NCBI GenBank assembly: GCA_013416635.1
Contig: JACCHT010000001.1
Location: 1,116,001 to 1,180,000, forward strand
DNA length: 64,000 nucleotides
Direction: 5' to 3'
Source of the DNA: Candidatus Thiodubiliella endoseptemdiera
GTDB taxonomy: Bacteria > Pseudomonadota > Gammaproteobacteria > PS1 > Pseudothioglobaceae
The translations under genes and the position numbers were made by a program. The notes beneath the pieces are model-generated. The model had not been told where the DNA came from. It ran no database searches and was given only the letters and a program-made list of their open reading frames with translations. Below, in pieces: positions 39,376 through 50,184 of the stretch. Numbering within the stretch: the first letter of the stretch is position 1; the number at the start of each line of letters is the position of its first letter.

Positions 39376-39606
39376 ACGGGTGGATAAAAAATGTTGACGC
39401 TTGAATAAAAAATATTGACGGGTGTGGAAAATAGGAAGAAGGGTGTGGAAAATGTGGAGGGAAGCGAGGATTTTGTACGAGTGGGACGATGACTGGGCGA
39501 AGGTCGTCGATGAAGGAGTAAAAGAGGGAATGGTGAGGTGTGTTGTCATAGTTAGGGCATTGTATAGGATATTTTGAAGGTGTCAATAAGTTAGGAGGGG
39601 GCTTCC
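39376..39606. repeat. Direct repeat R2, right copy
   Basis: Matches 23428-23655 and follows the IS3 right end directly. The two copies enclose the nested IS elements and the biosynthetic cluster. A weaker third trace of its last 60 bases is at 40428-40490. Confidence 0.82.
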
Positions 39607-39762
39607 TCTTGTTCCTATGCTTTGCGTGGGGACGCTTATCTTAGATGAGGAGTCCAACTTCTGCCCTCGCTCCTAAGTTCCGCTTGAGGCGGTTAGTTTG
39701 GGTTTGATTATTGGGGTATGTATTTCCACGCAAAACATGGGAATGAGGGAAAAGTCTTATTA
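39607..39762. repeat. Inverted repeat around TTTGCGTGG
   Basis: TTCCTATGCTTTGCGTGG at about 39610-39628 is mirrored by CCACGCAAAACATGGGAA at about 39727-39744. The stretch has no gene and lies between R2 and the Sel1 gene. It may form a stable hairpin. Confidence 0.5.
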
Positions 39763-40325
39763 TTACTTTAATCTAGCATAATTTTTGCAACCTTTTGCAT
39801 ACTTTAAATCACAAGCCTTTTGAAAAAACTTAACTGCTTTGAAATCATCTTGTTTAACGCCTTTGCCGTAGTAATACGAAACCCCAAGATTAGAACAACC
39901 CCAGCCATTATTCAAATCACAAGCCTTTTGGAAAAACTTAACTACTTTTAAATCATCTTGTTTAACGCCTTTGCCTTCTACATACATATTCCCAAGCTTA
40001 GTACAACCCTCACCATTATTCAAATCACAAGCCTTTTGGTAAAACTTAACTGCTTTTAAATCATCTTGTTTAACGCCTTTGCCTTTTTCATACATAAACC
40101 CAAGAAGAAAACAACCCTTGCCATAATTCAAATCACAAGCCTTTTGGGAAAACTTAACTGCTTTGAAATCATCTTGTTTAACGCCTGTGCCTTTTTATAC
40201 ATAACCCCAAGATTAGAACACTGATCACCTGTATTACATTCATCTGTTATTGATTTTGCGTTGGTAGTTGATAGTGTACTGGCTAGTATTAAAATTGTGA
40301 GTGTTGTTTTTATTAAATTTTTCAT
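39763..40325 (-). pseudogene. Sel1-repeat secreted protein, copy B, frameshifted
   Basis: Signal peptide MKNLIKTTLTILILASTLST at 40325, then Sel1 repeats (CSNLGVSYYYGKGVKQDDFK and similar), ending KGCKNYARLK. One base is missing near 40194, so the signal part and the repeat part (39763-40131) lie in different frames. It is a close paralogue of 17739-18511 with fewer repeats. Confidence 0.75.
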
Positions 40326-40351
40326 TGTTATTTCCTGGGTATTAAGTTAAA

Positions 40352-40376
40352 AAAGTCCCAATAAATTGGGAACTTG
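40352..40376 (-). terminator. Terminator hairpin upstream of Sel1 copy B
   Basis: Same hairpin and T run as at 18540-18563, with the last codons of the gene at 18581 repeated just behind it (40399-40418). It is part of the duplicated Sel1 segment. Confidence 0.55.
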
Positions 40377-40469
40377 TCTCTCGTTTTATAGTGATTAGGT
40401 AATGGCGAAGGAGAGATTGGCGAGATAGGTTGTCATAGTTGGGGGATTATATGGGATATTTTGGGGGTG

Positions 40470-41522
40470 TCAAGGGGTTAGGAGGGGGGAGAGGGTTGTG
40501 TTGCTTGTCCAATTGAGGGTTTTGCCGGCCATGAAGGGGACGATTACGCTGTTGCCGAATTTATATTCATCAGGTACAGTCCATGGGTGTTTTTCTAAAG
40601 TGAGGGTTGTTGTGTTGCGTGGCAAATCGTAAAAATCGGCGCCGAATTTGGAGGCGAAGGCTTCTAGTTTGTCCATTGCTTGTGCTTGGTCGAAGGCTTG
40701 GGCGTAGAGTTCGATGGCATGAGGGGCGGAAAAGACGCCGGCACAGCCGCAGGCGGATTCTTTGTCGTGTTTGGCGTGGGGGGCGGAGTCGGTGCCGAGG
40801 AAGAATTTGGGGTTGGCGCTGGTGGCGGCGGTGATTAGGGCGGTTTGGTGTTTGGCGCGTTTGAGGATGGGGAGGCAGTAGAAATGGGGTTTGATGCCGC
40901 CTACTAGCATATCGTTGCGGTTGTTTAGGAGGTGTTGGGGGGTGATGGTGGCGGCGATTTTGTTGCTACTTTCACGCACAAAATCGACGGCGTTTTGGGT
41001 GGTGATGTGTTCAAAGACAATCTTTAATTCGGGGAAGTCGTGTACGATTTGGGTGAGGATTTGGTCGATGAATACGGCTTCTCGGTCGAAGATGTCGATT
41101 TTGGGGTCGGTAACTTCGCCGTGGATTAGAAGGGGCATATTGAGGGTTTGCATGGTTTCTAGGGTGTGGTAAATGTTTTTAATGTTGGTTACGCCGCTAT
41201 CAGAGTTGGTGGTTGCCCCTGCAGGATACAACTTGGCTGCTATAACATCATTATCAATTGCCTCTTGAATGTCTTTGGGGGTGGTGTTGTTAGTTAAGTA
41301 TAAAACCATTAATGGCTTGAATGTGCTGTCATTTGGCAAGGCGGTTAGAATTTCTTCTCGATATGCACATGCATCCTTTGCATTAGTTATAGGTGGGTTT
41401 AGGTTGGGCATAATAATTGCTCTGCCCATTTGTTTGGCGGTCATGCTTATGACGGATTTTAATGCCTTGCCATTACGCACATGGAGGTGCCAATCATCGG
41501 GTTGGATTATTTTAAATTGCAT
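40470..41522 (-). CDS. pyrC: Dihydroorotase, class II
   Basis: 350 residues, a TIM-barrel amidohydrolase that closes carbamoyl-aspartate to dihydroorotate in pyrimidine synthesis. Zn ligands are in DWHLHVRNG (HxH) and in LLIHGEVTD and FEHITT; the carboxylated Lys is in [16 protein letters not shown], and [13 protein letters not shown] gives the last Asp. It overlaps anmK by 11 bases, so they share a transcript. The end of the protein runs into repeat-like G-rich DNA. Confidence 0.94.
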   Translation of the reverse strand: MQFKIIQPDDWHLHVRNGKALKSVISMTAKQMGRAIIMPNLNPPITNAKDACAYREEILTALPNDSTFKPLMVLYLTNNTTPKDIQEAIDNDVIAAKLYPAGATTNSDSGVTNIKNIYHTLETMQTLNMPLLIHGEVTDPKIDIFDREAVFIDQILTQIVHDFPELKIVFEHITTQNAVDFVRESSNKIAATITPQHLLNNRNDMLVGGIKPHFYCLPILKRAKHQTALITAATSANPKFFLGTDSAPHAKHDKESACGCAGVFSAPHAIELYAQAFDQAQAMDKLEAFASKFGADFYDLPRNTTTLTLEKHPWTVPDEYKFGNSVIVPFMAGKTLNWTSNTTLSPLLTP

Positions 41523-42573
41523 AAACTGCCCCTAATATTCTTTTATATTTTGCACCTGTTACCGATGGCAAATTTGATGGTGTGCCGTTCATTGTTTGTT
41601 TAGCAAAAAAAGCAAAGGCAGCGGCTTCAACGAAATCTGCGTGGATGCCTAAATCATCAGTCATTGAGATTTCACTGTTAGGATTTTGGTAAGACAGGCG
41701 TTCGCATAAGAATAAATTATGCACGCCACCACCACATAGATATACATCACTACCCGCGGGAATGTTGTCAGAAATAGATATTACCGTTAATTCTATCAGT
41801 GTTCTTTGCACATCTTCTGGGGTTTCATTGCCATTCAAATAGTGTGATAACCACGCTAAATTAAAATATTCTGGACCCGTGCTTTTGGGGTGGGGCTGTT
41901 GAAAATAATCATCGGTAAGCAGTGATTTTAATAAAGTTTCATCGACTAAACCTGTGCGTGACCATAGTCCATCGCGGTCATAATCTAAATTCCTATGCTT
42001 TTTAATCCAATTGTCTAATAAAGTGTTTGCAGGGCCTGTATCAAAGCCAATAACCTGACCATTTTTAACGATTGTCACATTGGCAATACCACCCAAATTA
42101 ACCACTACGCCGTCTTTTCTGTCTAATAAATACTGATGATAAAACGGCGTGAGTGGTGCGCCTTGTCCAGCGGCGGCAATGTCTTGCATGCGAAAATCGG
42201 CAACTGTGGTGATGCCTGTTTGCTCGGCAATCAGTGCACCGTGTCCGATTTGCATAGAATATCTACTGCCTTGGTGATAAATAGTTTGTCCGTGTGAACC
42301 GATTGCTTGAATGTTTTCTGCTTTCAATCCTGATTGTTGCAGTAATAAGTTCGCTGTATTGGCAAATATTTCTGCCACTTGAATATCAATATTAGCCAAA
42401 TTTTTTAATGAAGTGGCCAAGTTTTGCGTTAGTTTTAATAAATTTTTTTTTAATTCATCGGGATAAGGCACGCAAAGTGAGGCGATAATTTTTCGGCAAT
42501 CTTTATCAAGCACAACACCATCAACACCGTCCATACTAGTGCCGGACATTAAGCCAATATAGTAATTAGCCAT
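41512..42573 (-). CDS. anmK: Anhydro-N-acetylmuramic acid kinase
   Basis: 353 residues from ATG 42573 ([20 protein letters not shown]). The start fits the family exactly; the frame runs further upstream only through secA. It phosphorylates anhydroMurNAc in cell-wall recycling. Motifs: [30 protein letters not shown] and CGGGVHN. It overlaps the secA end by 8 bases. Confidence 0.94.
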   Translation of the reverse strand: MANYYIGLMSGTSMDGVDGVVLDKDCRKIIASLCVPYPDELKKNLLKLTQNLATSLKNLANIDIQVAEIFANTANLLLQQSGLKAENIQAIGSHGQTIYHQGSRYSMQIGHGALIAEQTGITTVADFRMQDIAAAGQGAPLTPFYHQYLLDRKDGVVVNLGGIANVTIVKNGQVIGFDTGPANTLLDNWIKKHRNLDYDRDGLWSRTGLVDETLLKSLLTDDYFQQPHPKSTGPEYFNLAWLSHYLNGNETPEDVQRTLIELTVISISDNIPAGSDVYLCGGGVHNLFLCERLSYQNPNSEISMTDDLGIHADFVEAAAFAFFAKQTMNGTPSNLPSVTGAKYKRILGAVYAI

Positions 42574-45250
42574 GACAGTTTTTGTATTTTTTACCAGAGC
42601 CACAAGGGCATGGGTCATTACGACCTACTTTTTTGCTGCTGCGTTGATAAGTTTGCGAATTTTCGCCAGCCATATGGCTGGGTGGTTGTGCCATTCCTGC
42701 GACTGCGATTTCTTCGTGTTCTGTGTGTGCGTCGTGATTATCTTGCTGTTCTATGTCATCGGCACTGGTTTGTTCGTTGATAGCAGTGCTGGAAAGTGCT
42801 TTGACAATTTTAACATTAATGGTATTTAACAAGGTTTCAAACATTTCAAAAGATTCGCGTTTATATTCTTGAGTTGGATTTTTTTGTGCATAGCCACGCA
42901 AATTGACACTGTGACGCAAATAATCCATTGCCGCAAGATGTTCTTTCCAAAAATGATCTAGGGTTTGTAACATCACTGCTTTTTCAAAACTGCGCATTTG
43001 TTCGGCACCGACAACTTCTTCTTTGCGGTCGTAAATGTATGCCAATCCTTGTTCAATCCTTGTTTCTAATTCATCCACATCAATACCTTCTTTCAGCCAT
43101 TCTTGCAATGGGAAATCTGCGGCATAATCTGAACTTAGGGCGTGATGTAAGCCTTCTACATCCCAGTCTTCTTCAATTTGTGCAGTGGAAATATAACTAT
43201 CAAATAAATTGCTGATAACAATTGAGCGCATCGTGATAAATCTATCTTTCACATTGTTGGTGCTCATTAATTCATCACGCAAACCGTAAATAATTTTACG
43301 CTGGTCGTTTGATACATCGTCGTATTCCAGTAGGTTTTTACGCGCATCATAGTTCATACCTTCGACTTTTTTCTGAGCGTTTTCGATGGCACGGTTAACC
43401 ATTTTATGTTCAATCGCTTCGCCTTTTTCCATGCCTAGGCGTTGCATCATTGACGCCATTTTTTCACTGGCAAAAATACGCATTAAATTGTCTTCTAAAG
43501 ATAGGTAAAAACGGGTGGAACCAACATCACCTTGACGACCTGAGCGACCTCGCAATTGGTTATCTACACGACGCGATTCGTTGCGTTCGGTGCCGACGAT
43601 ATGTAAACCGCCTGCTTAATAACGGCGTCATGTTGGACTTGCCAATCGGCTTTTTTCTCTTCAGTTGGTTCTTCTTCTAGCTTGCCACCGAAGAACAATA
43701 TCTGTGCCTCGTCCGCCATATTTGTTGCGATAGTAACTGCGCCGACTGCACCTGCATTGGCAATAATTTGCGCTTCTCGTTCGTGTTGTTTGGCGTTTAA
43801 AACTTCATGTTTGATATTTTTATTGGTCAACAACGCTGAAATTGATTCAGAGTTTTCAATGCTGCTAGTGCCGACCAAAACGGGCTGTCCTGTCTTTTGG
43901 CAAGCTTCCACATCTTTGGCGATAGCCTCTAGTTTTTCTGCCAAAGTTAGATAAATTTGGTCGGACATATCGTTTCGTGCCGATGGTTTATTAGGTGGCA
44001 CTACCACCGTTTCTAAATTGTAAATCGCTTGGAATTCAACAGCCTCAGTATCTGCGGTGCCTGTCATCCCTGAAAGTTTGTTGTAAAGTCTAAAATAGTT
44101 TTGGAAAGTAATGGATGCCAGTGTCTGGTTTTCTTTCTTAATGCTGACACCTTCTTTGGCTTCAATTGCTTGATGCAAACCTTCTGACCAACGCCTGCCT
44201 GGCATACTTCTACCAGTAAACTCATCGACAATGACGATTTCATCATTATCAACAATATAATGGTCATCCTTGCGGAATAGCACATGGGCGCGTAATGCTG
44301 AGTTAATGTGTTGCATTAATAAAATATTGCTGGCATCGTATAGGCTTGCTCCTGTTGGTAAAGCACCGTATTGAATGAGTAAATCTTCTGCTTTTGTGTG
44401 CCCATCATCGGTTAGGAATACTTGCTTATTTTTCTCATCAACAGTGTAATCACCAGCTTTTTCAACCACCACTTCCTTGCCTTCACCTGTCTCTATTTGC
44501 TTACTGAAATTTGGAATCATCTGATTAATTGCGTGGTAAATCTCGGCATAATCGTCTGCAGGGCCAGAGATAATGAGTGGCGTTCTTGCTTCATCGATTA
44601 AGATGGAATCGACTTCATCAATAATGGCAAAATTAAGTCGGTTTTGCACTTTTTGTTCGGTGGTGAACGCCATATTGTCTCTTAAATAATCAAAACCCAG
44701 TTCGTTATTAGTGCCATAGACAATGTCGCAATCGTAAGCTTCTTTTTTATTTTCTATCGGCATATCTGAAGTAATAATGCCCACGCTTAGCCCTAAAAAT
44801 TCGAACACTTTACCCATCCACTCAGCGTCTCGTCGTGCCAAATAATCATTTACCGTTACTACATGAACGCCGTTAGTTGTCAGTGCGTTTAAGTAGGCAG
44901 GTAGCGTTGCCACCAAAGTTTTACCCTCACCTGTGCCCATTTCTGCAATGTTACCGTTGTGCAATACCATGCCACCAATCATTTGCACATCGTGATGTCT
45001 GAGTTCTAACACCCTAACACTGGCTTCACGCACCACGGCAAATGCTTCCGGTAATAAGTCGTCTAAGGGGGTTTTATTCTCCAGTTTTTGTTTAAATTCT
45101 TGAGTTTTGGCACTGAGTGCACTATCGCCCAACGCTTGTAATGTAGGTTCAAATTCATTGATATTCTCAATTACCTTAGAGAGTTTCTTTACCTAGTCTA
45201 TCATTGCGAGATCCGACAATCTTGGCTGCGATTTTATTTATAATGTTCAT
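42566..45250 (-). CDS. secA: Preprotein translocase ATPase SecA, with two apparent frameshifts
   Basis: The full protein would be about 895 residues from ATG 45250 ([20 protein letters not shown]). Open parts are 43564-45132 and 42566-43555. One extra base near 45188 and one missing base near 43607 (before [18 protein letters not shown]) break the frame. Motifs: [14 protein letters not shown] (Walker A), [25 protein letters not shown], and the C-terminal Zn site [13 protein letters not shown]. SecA is essential, so sequence errors are more likely than a real loss. Divergent from the DciA-like gene. Confidence 0.9.
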
Positions 45251-45345
45251 TACTTTTTATATTAAATATATGCTTTTTAAAAATGCTTCTATTTTACTCA
45301 CAGATGTTATGATACATATTATTTATATAGCCCTTTTGTCAATTA

Positions 45346-45660
45346 ATGTCTAAAAAAATCACAAATTTAGCCGATTTCACTCCAAAAGGGGCGTTAGGAC
45401 AAATGTTTACACACGCCAGAGTATTAAATGAATTAAACGAACAATTGGTAAAACATTTACCAGAATCTTTTCAATCATTATCTTTGTGTGCGTTAAACAA
45501 GGATACTGCGACTTTTGTTACCAATAATCAAGCGTTAGTTTTTCGTGCGCAAAAACAACCTGATATGTTGCTCAACATACTCAGAAAAATAGAGTCGCTT
45601 GCACAAATTAAAAAGGTAGTGGTTAAGGTTAACTTGAGACCTTTGCATAAATATGAATAA
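45346..45660 (+). CDS. DUF721 / DciA-like protein with MITE-derived tail
   Basis: 104 residues. The DUF721 fold with the hydrophobic pattern LNEQLVKHLPESFQSLSLCA and LNILRKIESLAQIKKVVVKV is present. DciA proteins help load the replicative helicase DnaB in bacteria without DnaC. The MITE at 45636 enters the gene near its end, and the last eight codons with the stop come from the element (LRPLHKYE). Position next to secA is usual in gammaproteobacteria. Only the extreme C-terminus is changed, so it may work. Confidence 0.75.
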   Translation: MSKKITNLADFTPKGALGQMFTHARVLNELNEQLVKHLPESFQSLSLCALNKDTATFVTNNQALVFRAQKQPDMLLNILRKIESLAQIKKVVVKVNLRPLHKYE

Positions 45661-45796
45661 TCATCAAAACGCCATCTTTCATCAAATTACAAACTTTTTA
45701 AAAACACCCTTAGCCCTGCTAGGAGTGGATTTAAAAAATTTCCAATTTAATAAAATCTGTCATTTTGCTAATCATCCCTATTTATGCAAAGGTCTC
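45636..45796 (+). mobile_element. 161-bp hairpin MITE, copy 2
   Basis: Complete, with 5-base duplication AACTT at 45631-45635 and 45797-45801. Inserted in the 3' end of the DciA-like gene and upstream of petA. Confidence 0.93.
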
Positions 45797-45896
45797 AACT
45801 TAAAATAATAACAAAACTTACATTATTCAACACTGATATACATTATAATTATCGGGTTTTTATATTCAACAATATTTACAAAGGAATAATAATCTT

Positions 45897-46532
45897 ATGT
45901 CAGAGCAAACAATAGATCTTAAGAAAAGACGCTTTCTAACCCAAGCTACAAGCGTAGTGGGTGCAGTAGGTGTAACTTTCGTGGCTTGGCCATTCTTATC
46001 AACTTGGAATCCATCTGCTAGAGCGAAAGCTGCTGGCGCACCTGTTGAAGTTGATATTAGCAAACTCGAAGAAGGGCAACTGGTTCGTGTATTATGGCGT
46101 AAAAAACCTGTTTGGATTTTTAAACGAGACAAGACCACTATTAAAAATTTAAGAACCCTAGACAGTATCTTAACCGACCCAAACAGCACGGAAACCTCCC
46201 AACAACCAGAATACGCTAAAAACCTTTACCGCTCAATTAATCCTGATATTGCGGTAATTGTTGGCGTTTGCACACATCTTGGCTGTTCTCCAACTTACCG
46301 CCCAGAACTTGGTGCAGCTGATCTCGGTGGCGATACCTGGAAAGGGGGTTTTTACTGCCCATGTCATGGCTCAAAGTTTGACTTGGCAGGCCGTGTTTAC
46401 GCAGGTGTTCCAGCACCCACTAATCTGGTTATTCCGCCTTATCATTTTGTATCAGAATCACTCATTCAAATCGGCGTTAGCCCAGCAGAGCACGAAGTAA
46501 CACCTATTTTTAAATCTAACAAACTAACCTAG
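45897..46532 (+). CDS. petA: Ubiquinol-cytochrome c reductase, Rieske iron-sulfur subunit
   Basis: 211 residues. The N-terminus KKRRFLTQATSVVGAVGVTF is a twin-arginine signal-anchor. The 2Fe-2S cluster is bound by CTHLGC and CPCHGS. Part of the cytochrome bc1 complex, which passes electrons from quinol to cytochrome c and pumps protons. First gene of petABC; RBS AAGGAA at 45880. Confidence 0.95.
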   Translation: MSEQTIDLKKRRFLTQATSVVGAVGVTFVAWPFLSTWNPSARAKAAGAPVEVDISKLEEGQLVRVLWRKKPVWIFKRDKTTIKNLRTLDSILTDPNSTETSQQPEYAKNLYRSINPDIAVIVGVCTHLGCSPTYRPELGAADLGGDTWKGGFYCPCHGSKFDLAGRVYAGVPAPTNLVIPPYHFVSESLIQIGVSPAEHEVTPIFKSNKLT

Positions 46533-46536
46533 CATT

Positions 46537-47763
46537 ATGGATAATAATAAAAACTGGATTGACCAAAGATTCCCACTCACCAAGGTTTGGAATGAGCATT
46601 TAGCGGAATATTACACGCCAAGAAACTTTAACTTTTGGTATTTCTTCGGCTCATTAGCGATGCTAGTCTTAGTGATGCAAATCGTAACGGGCATTTTCTT
46701 AACTATGCACTTTAAACCCGATTCAGCAAGTGCATTTGCATCGGTTGAATACATTATGCGGGATGTAAATTGGGGTTGGTTGATTCGCTATTTGCATTCA
46801 ACAGGTGCTTCGGCATTCTTTATTGTGATTTACTTGCACATGTATCGTGGCCTGCTTTATGGTTCCTACAAGTCGCCACGGGAGTTGATTTGGATTCTTG
46901 GTATGATTCTTTACATTGCTCTAATGGCTGAAGCATTTATGGGTTATGTATTGCCATGGGGTCAAATGTCATATTGGGGTGCACAGGTTATTATCTCGTT
47001 ATTTGGTTCAGTTCCAGTTATTGGTCCTGACTTATTAGTGTGGATTTTAGGTGATTATGCTGTGGGTGACCCAGCGCTGAATCGTTTCTTCTCATTGCAT
47101 GTTATTGCATTGCCACTTATTTTAGTCATACTAGTATTCTTGCACATCGTAGCATTACACACAGTGGGTTCAAACAACCCAGATGGTGTTGAGATTAAAA
47201 AGAATAAAGATAAAGATGGCATTCCAAAAGATGGCATTCCATTCCATCCTTATTACAGCGTGAAAGACATTGTTGGTGTGGTGGTATTTTTGATGATTTT
47301 CTCAGCGGTAGTATTCTTTGCACCTGCAATGAACGGCTACTTCTTAGAGCACGCAAACTTTATTGAAGCAAACCCATTAAAAACACCTGACCATATTGCA
47401 CCACTTTGGTATTTAACGCCTTTTTATTCAGTATTAAGAGCAATTCCGCCGATGTTTAGTTCACAATTCCCAGGGGTTGTAGGTATGTTTGCAGCCTTAT
47501 TAATTCTATTGGCACTGCCGTGGTTAGACCGCTCTAAAGTGAAATCAATTAGATACCGTTCGGCACCTTATAAGTATGCGTTGGGTATTTTTGTGATTAG
47601 TTTTGTTTACCTAGGTTACCTTGGTATGCAACCAGTAACACCAACAAACGCCTTGTTAGCACGAGTTTTCACTGTGCTTTACTTTGGCTTCTTTATTTTA
47701 ATGCCATGGTTTACTTCAATTGGGAAAACCAAAGAAGTGCCTGAAAGAGTAACGGGGAAATAA
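46537..47763 (+). CDS. petB: Cytochrome b of the bc1 complex
   Basis: 408 residues, eight membrane helices. Haem ligands are in RYLHSTGASAFF and YLHMYRGLLYGSY (bL/bH pairs) and FFSLHVIALPLILV; the Qo motif PEW is changed to APLWYLTPFY. Normal length for the proteobacterial form. It begins 4 bases after petA. Confidence 0.95.
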   Translation: MDNNKNWIDQRFPLTKVWNEHLAEYYTPRNFNFWYFFGSLAMLVLVMQIVTGIFLTMHFKPDSASAFASVEYIMRDVNWGWLIRYLHSTGASAFFIVIYLHMYRGLLYGSYKSPRELIWILGMILYIALMAEAFMGYVLPWGQMSYWGAQVIISLFGSVPVIGPDLLVWILGDYAVGDPALNRFFSLHVIALPLILVILVFLHIVALHTVGSNNPDGVEIKKNKDKDGIPKDGIPFHPYYSVKDIVGVVVFLMIFSAVVFFAPAMNGYFLEHANFIEANPLKTPDHIAPLWYLTPFYSVLRAIPPMFSSQFPGVVGMFAALLILLALPWLDRSKVKSIRYRSAPYKYALGIFVISFVYLGYLGMQPVTPTNALLARVFTVLYFGFFILMPWFTSIGKTKEVPERVTGK

Positions 47764-47764
47764 G

Positions 47765-48453
47765 ATGAAAAGATTACTAACAATGACAGCGTTTGTTATC
47801 GCAAGTTTAACAATTTCATTTAGCATATTGGCTTCTAGTGGTACAAAATTAGACCATGCAAATACTAATATCAATGATGAAAAATCACTACAAAACGGTG
47901 CACAATTATTTATGAATTATTGTTCCGGTTGTCACTCAATTTCATTTATGCGATACAACCGTATCGGCAAAGACTTAAATTTGACCAATGAATATGTTGA
48001 AAAAAACTTAATGTTCAGTGGTAATAAAATTGGCGACCAAGTAATTGCCTCAATGTCAGAAAAAGGGGCAAAAACTTGGTTTGGCACAACGCCACCAGAC
48101 TTGTCTTTGGTGGCTCGCTCTAGAGGCACAGACTGGATTTATACTTACTTACACAGTTTTTATAAAGACAAATCTCGTCCATTTGGCGTTAATAACCATA
48201 TTTTAACCAATGCGGCTATGCCTGATATTTTATGGAAACTTAAAAAGAATCAATCAACAGAAAAGTTTGATAGTGATGTGAGAGACATTACCAACTTTTT
48301 AGACTATGTTGGCGAACCCCTGCTAAATTAGTGCGCGTTGATTTAGGCTACAAAGTATTAGGTTTCTTATTCATCTTATTGCTTCTTTCTTATTTACTGA
48401 AAAAAGAATATTGGAAAGATGTTAAATATGGAAAATGGCGAGCTAAGGACTAA
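47765..48453 (+). CDS. petC: Cytochrome c1, with an apparent frameshift before the C-terminal anchor
   Basis: Signal peptide, then haem-binding CSGCH in NYCSGCHSISFMRYNRIGKD and the Met ligand region. The frame stops at 48331 within GEPLLN, but the next frame continues at once with VRVDLGYKVLGFLFILLLLS and LLKKEYWKDVKYG, the conserved C-terminal anchor of cytochrome c1, up to 48453. The break lies in the run CCCC at about 48317. A sequence error is the simplest reason; otherwise c1 would be unanchored. Confidence 0.9.
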
Positions 48454-48480
48454 TTAATCTCATCTTCTAATACAATTAAA

Positions 48481-48512
48481 ACAGCACCTAAAAAGGTGCT
48501 ATTTTTTATTTT
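48481..48512 (+). terminator. Rho-independent terminator behind petABC
   Basis: AGCACCT pairs with AGGTGCT around AAAA, followed by ATTTTTTATTTT. It lies 28 bases after the real petC stop. Confidence 0.75.
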
Positions 48513-48528
48513 CTAAGGGCAAAATACC

Positions 48529-49158
48529 ATGATAAATAGACCAAACCCATCTTCAACCATCCTTTACTCATCTGACGATGATATGCAATCGCATGTGGTG
48601 CGTTTCATTATGGCTGAAAAAAATATTGAAAGAGAAGTGGTTAGCCTAGATATTCATAAAATGCCTGAAGAGATTTTAGAGCGTAGTCCTGGTCAAGTGA
48701 TACCGACTTTGTTTGATCGCGGTATCGTCTTATACGACCTTTCTGTAATTATGGAATATTTAGACGAACGCTTTCCGTTTCCTCCATTATTACCAGTTGA
48801 CCCTATTGAAAAATCTGAAAAACGCTTATTAATTTTTAGGTTCACAAGGTCAGTTGATAGTTGGTTTGAGCAGGTTAACATTATTGAAACTGGTAGTAAA
48901 AAAGAAGCCAATGAAGCGAGAAAAGTACTGAAAAGTAATCTGATTGAATTGGTGCCTTTATTTGAATACAAGCCTTTCTTCAAAAGTGATGATATGACTA
49001 TTGTTGATGCTTGTTTAGCGGTGTTGCTATGGCGTTTGAAAAAGTTGGATATCGACTTAGGTACGCCCGGTAAAGCTGTTACTGGGTATGCAAATCGTTT
49101 ATTTACAAGAGACAGTTTTAAAGAAAGTCTGACTAACTGCGAAAAAGAATTTAACTAA
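48529..49158 (+). CDS. sspA: Stringent starvation protein A (GST-like)
   Basis: 209 residues with thioredoxin-like N-terminal and helical C-terminal domains: STILYSSDDDMQSHVVRFIM, SPGQVIPTLFDRGIVLYDLS and VIMEYLDERFPFPPLLP. SspA binds RNA polymerase under starvation or acid. Followed by sspB as in most gammaproteobacteria. Confidence 0.9.
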   Translation: MINRPNPSSTILYSSDDDMQSHVVRFIMAEKNIEREVVSLDIHKMPEEILERSPGQVIPTLFDRGIVLYDLSVIMEYLDERFPFPPLLPVDPIEKSEKRLLIFRFTRSVDSWFEQVNIIETGSKKEANEARKVLKSNLIELVPLFEYKPFFKSDDMTIVDACLAVLLWRLKKLDIDLGTPGKAVTGYANRLFTRDSFKESLTNCEKEFN

Positions 49159-49166
49159 AATCGCCT

Positions 49167-49517
49167 GTGCCTCTCGTAGCGCCTTATCTGATTAGAGCCT
49201 ACCATCAATGGATGGAAGACTCTGGACTTACACCCCATATCTTGGTTGATTGCTCAAAGTCAGGAGTTAGTGTGCCTGAGATGTTTGTGCAGCAAGGGAA
49301 AATTGTACTCAATATTGCCAATAATGCGACCAGTGCTTTGGTTATTAGTAACGAATCTATCTCATTTAAAGCGCGTTTTGAAGGTAAATCCCACGATATA
49401 TTCGTCCCTGCCAATGCGGTATTGACGATTTATGCGGGGGAAAATGGCGAAGGTATGTTTTTTGAAAATGAAAATCAACTACCAGGAAAAGAACCTGCCT
49501 TAAAGATATTAGATTAA
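49167..49517 (+). CDS. sspB: Stringent starvation protein B, ClpXP adaptor
   Basis: 116 residues from GTG 49167. The N-terminal part PYLIRAYHQWMEDSGLTPHI and the domain LNIANNATSALVISNESISF match SspB, which delivers ssrA-tagged proteins to ClpXP. The acidic tail with the ClpX-binding motif is short here. Eight bases behind sspA. Confidence 0.9.
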   Translation: MPLVAPYLIRAYHQWMEDSGLTPHILVDCSKSGVSVPEMFVQQGKIVLNIANNATSALVISNESISFKARFEGKSHDIFVPANAVLTIYAGENGEGMFFENENQLPGKEPALKILD

Positions 49518-49522
49518 TGCCA

Positions 49523-50148
49523 TTACTTTGGCGTTAAAGTCGTCAATCTATCTTTATTAAAAACCACCACCTCAACCTCTGTATAAGCACTTAATGCCTT
49601 GGCATTGTCCAAACTATTGGGAGTTATTTGATTTAGTATCAACATAGAAATATCCAATTTATGTTTTTTAACTGCTTTAATACTCAATAATGCTTGATTG
49701 ATTGCCCTAATTCGTCTTTCACTACAATCACAATCGGCAATCCAAGTGCTGACGCAAAGTCACTATTTAAGGTTTGCTGTGCAATAGGGGAATAAAATCC
49801 ACCTGCTCCTTCAATCATAACAAAATCATTGCCATTGCTTGGCTGCACTGCCTGCACTAAATCTGATAAATTTACTTTAACCCCTTGCTCGATGCTGGCT
49901 TTTTCACCACTCATACAAGCTTCAAACTTGAATTGACAGACAACATCAATCGGTTCTGGATTTCTGCAAGCCTCATTTAATAGTACTGCATCTTTTGGCA
50001 CTAAGCTATTATCGTCTTTTATACAGTCGCTTTCCATCGGCTTTCTAGCGACGATAGTGTATTTTTCATTTAATGCGTGAATGAGATGGATAGTAACAAA
50101 TGTCTTGCCGACATCGGTGCCTGAACCACTTATAAATAAACCTTTCAT
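49523..50148 (-). CDS. bioD: Dethiobiotin synthetase, with an apparent frameshift
   Basis: Start ATG 50148, MKGLFISGSGTDVGKTFVTI, which includes the P-loop GTDVGKT. MIEGAGGFYSPI follows at about 115. The frame stops at 49684 in VVKDELGQ, but one more G in the run near 49703 restores AINQALLSIKAVKKHKLDIS and the rest up to 49523. Normal length would be about 208. Makes dethiobiotin from DAPA, CO2 and ATP. Convergent with sspB. Confidence 0.85.
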
Positions 50149-50184
50149 AGCAAATGATTTTAACAAAAATGTATAATAGCAACT

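Noticed and set aside
40607-41172. Plus-strand Arg-rich ORFs over pyrC
   Set aside because: Antisense to an intact, clearly recognised dihydroorotase gene.
43560-43610. Programmed frameshift in secA
   Set aside because: No slippery heptamer with a following structure is evident, and SecA is not known to use one; a base loss is simpler.
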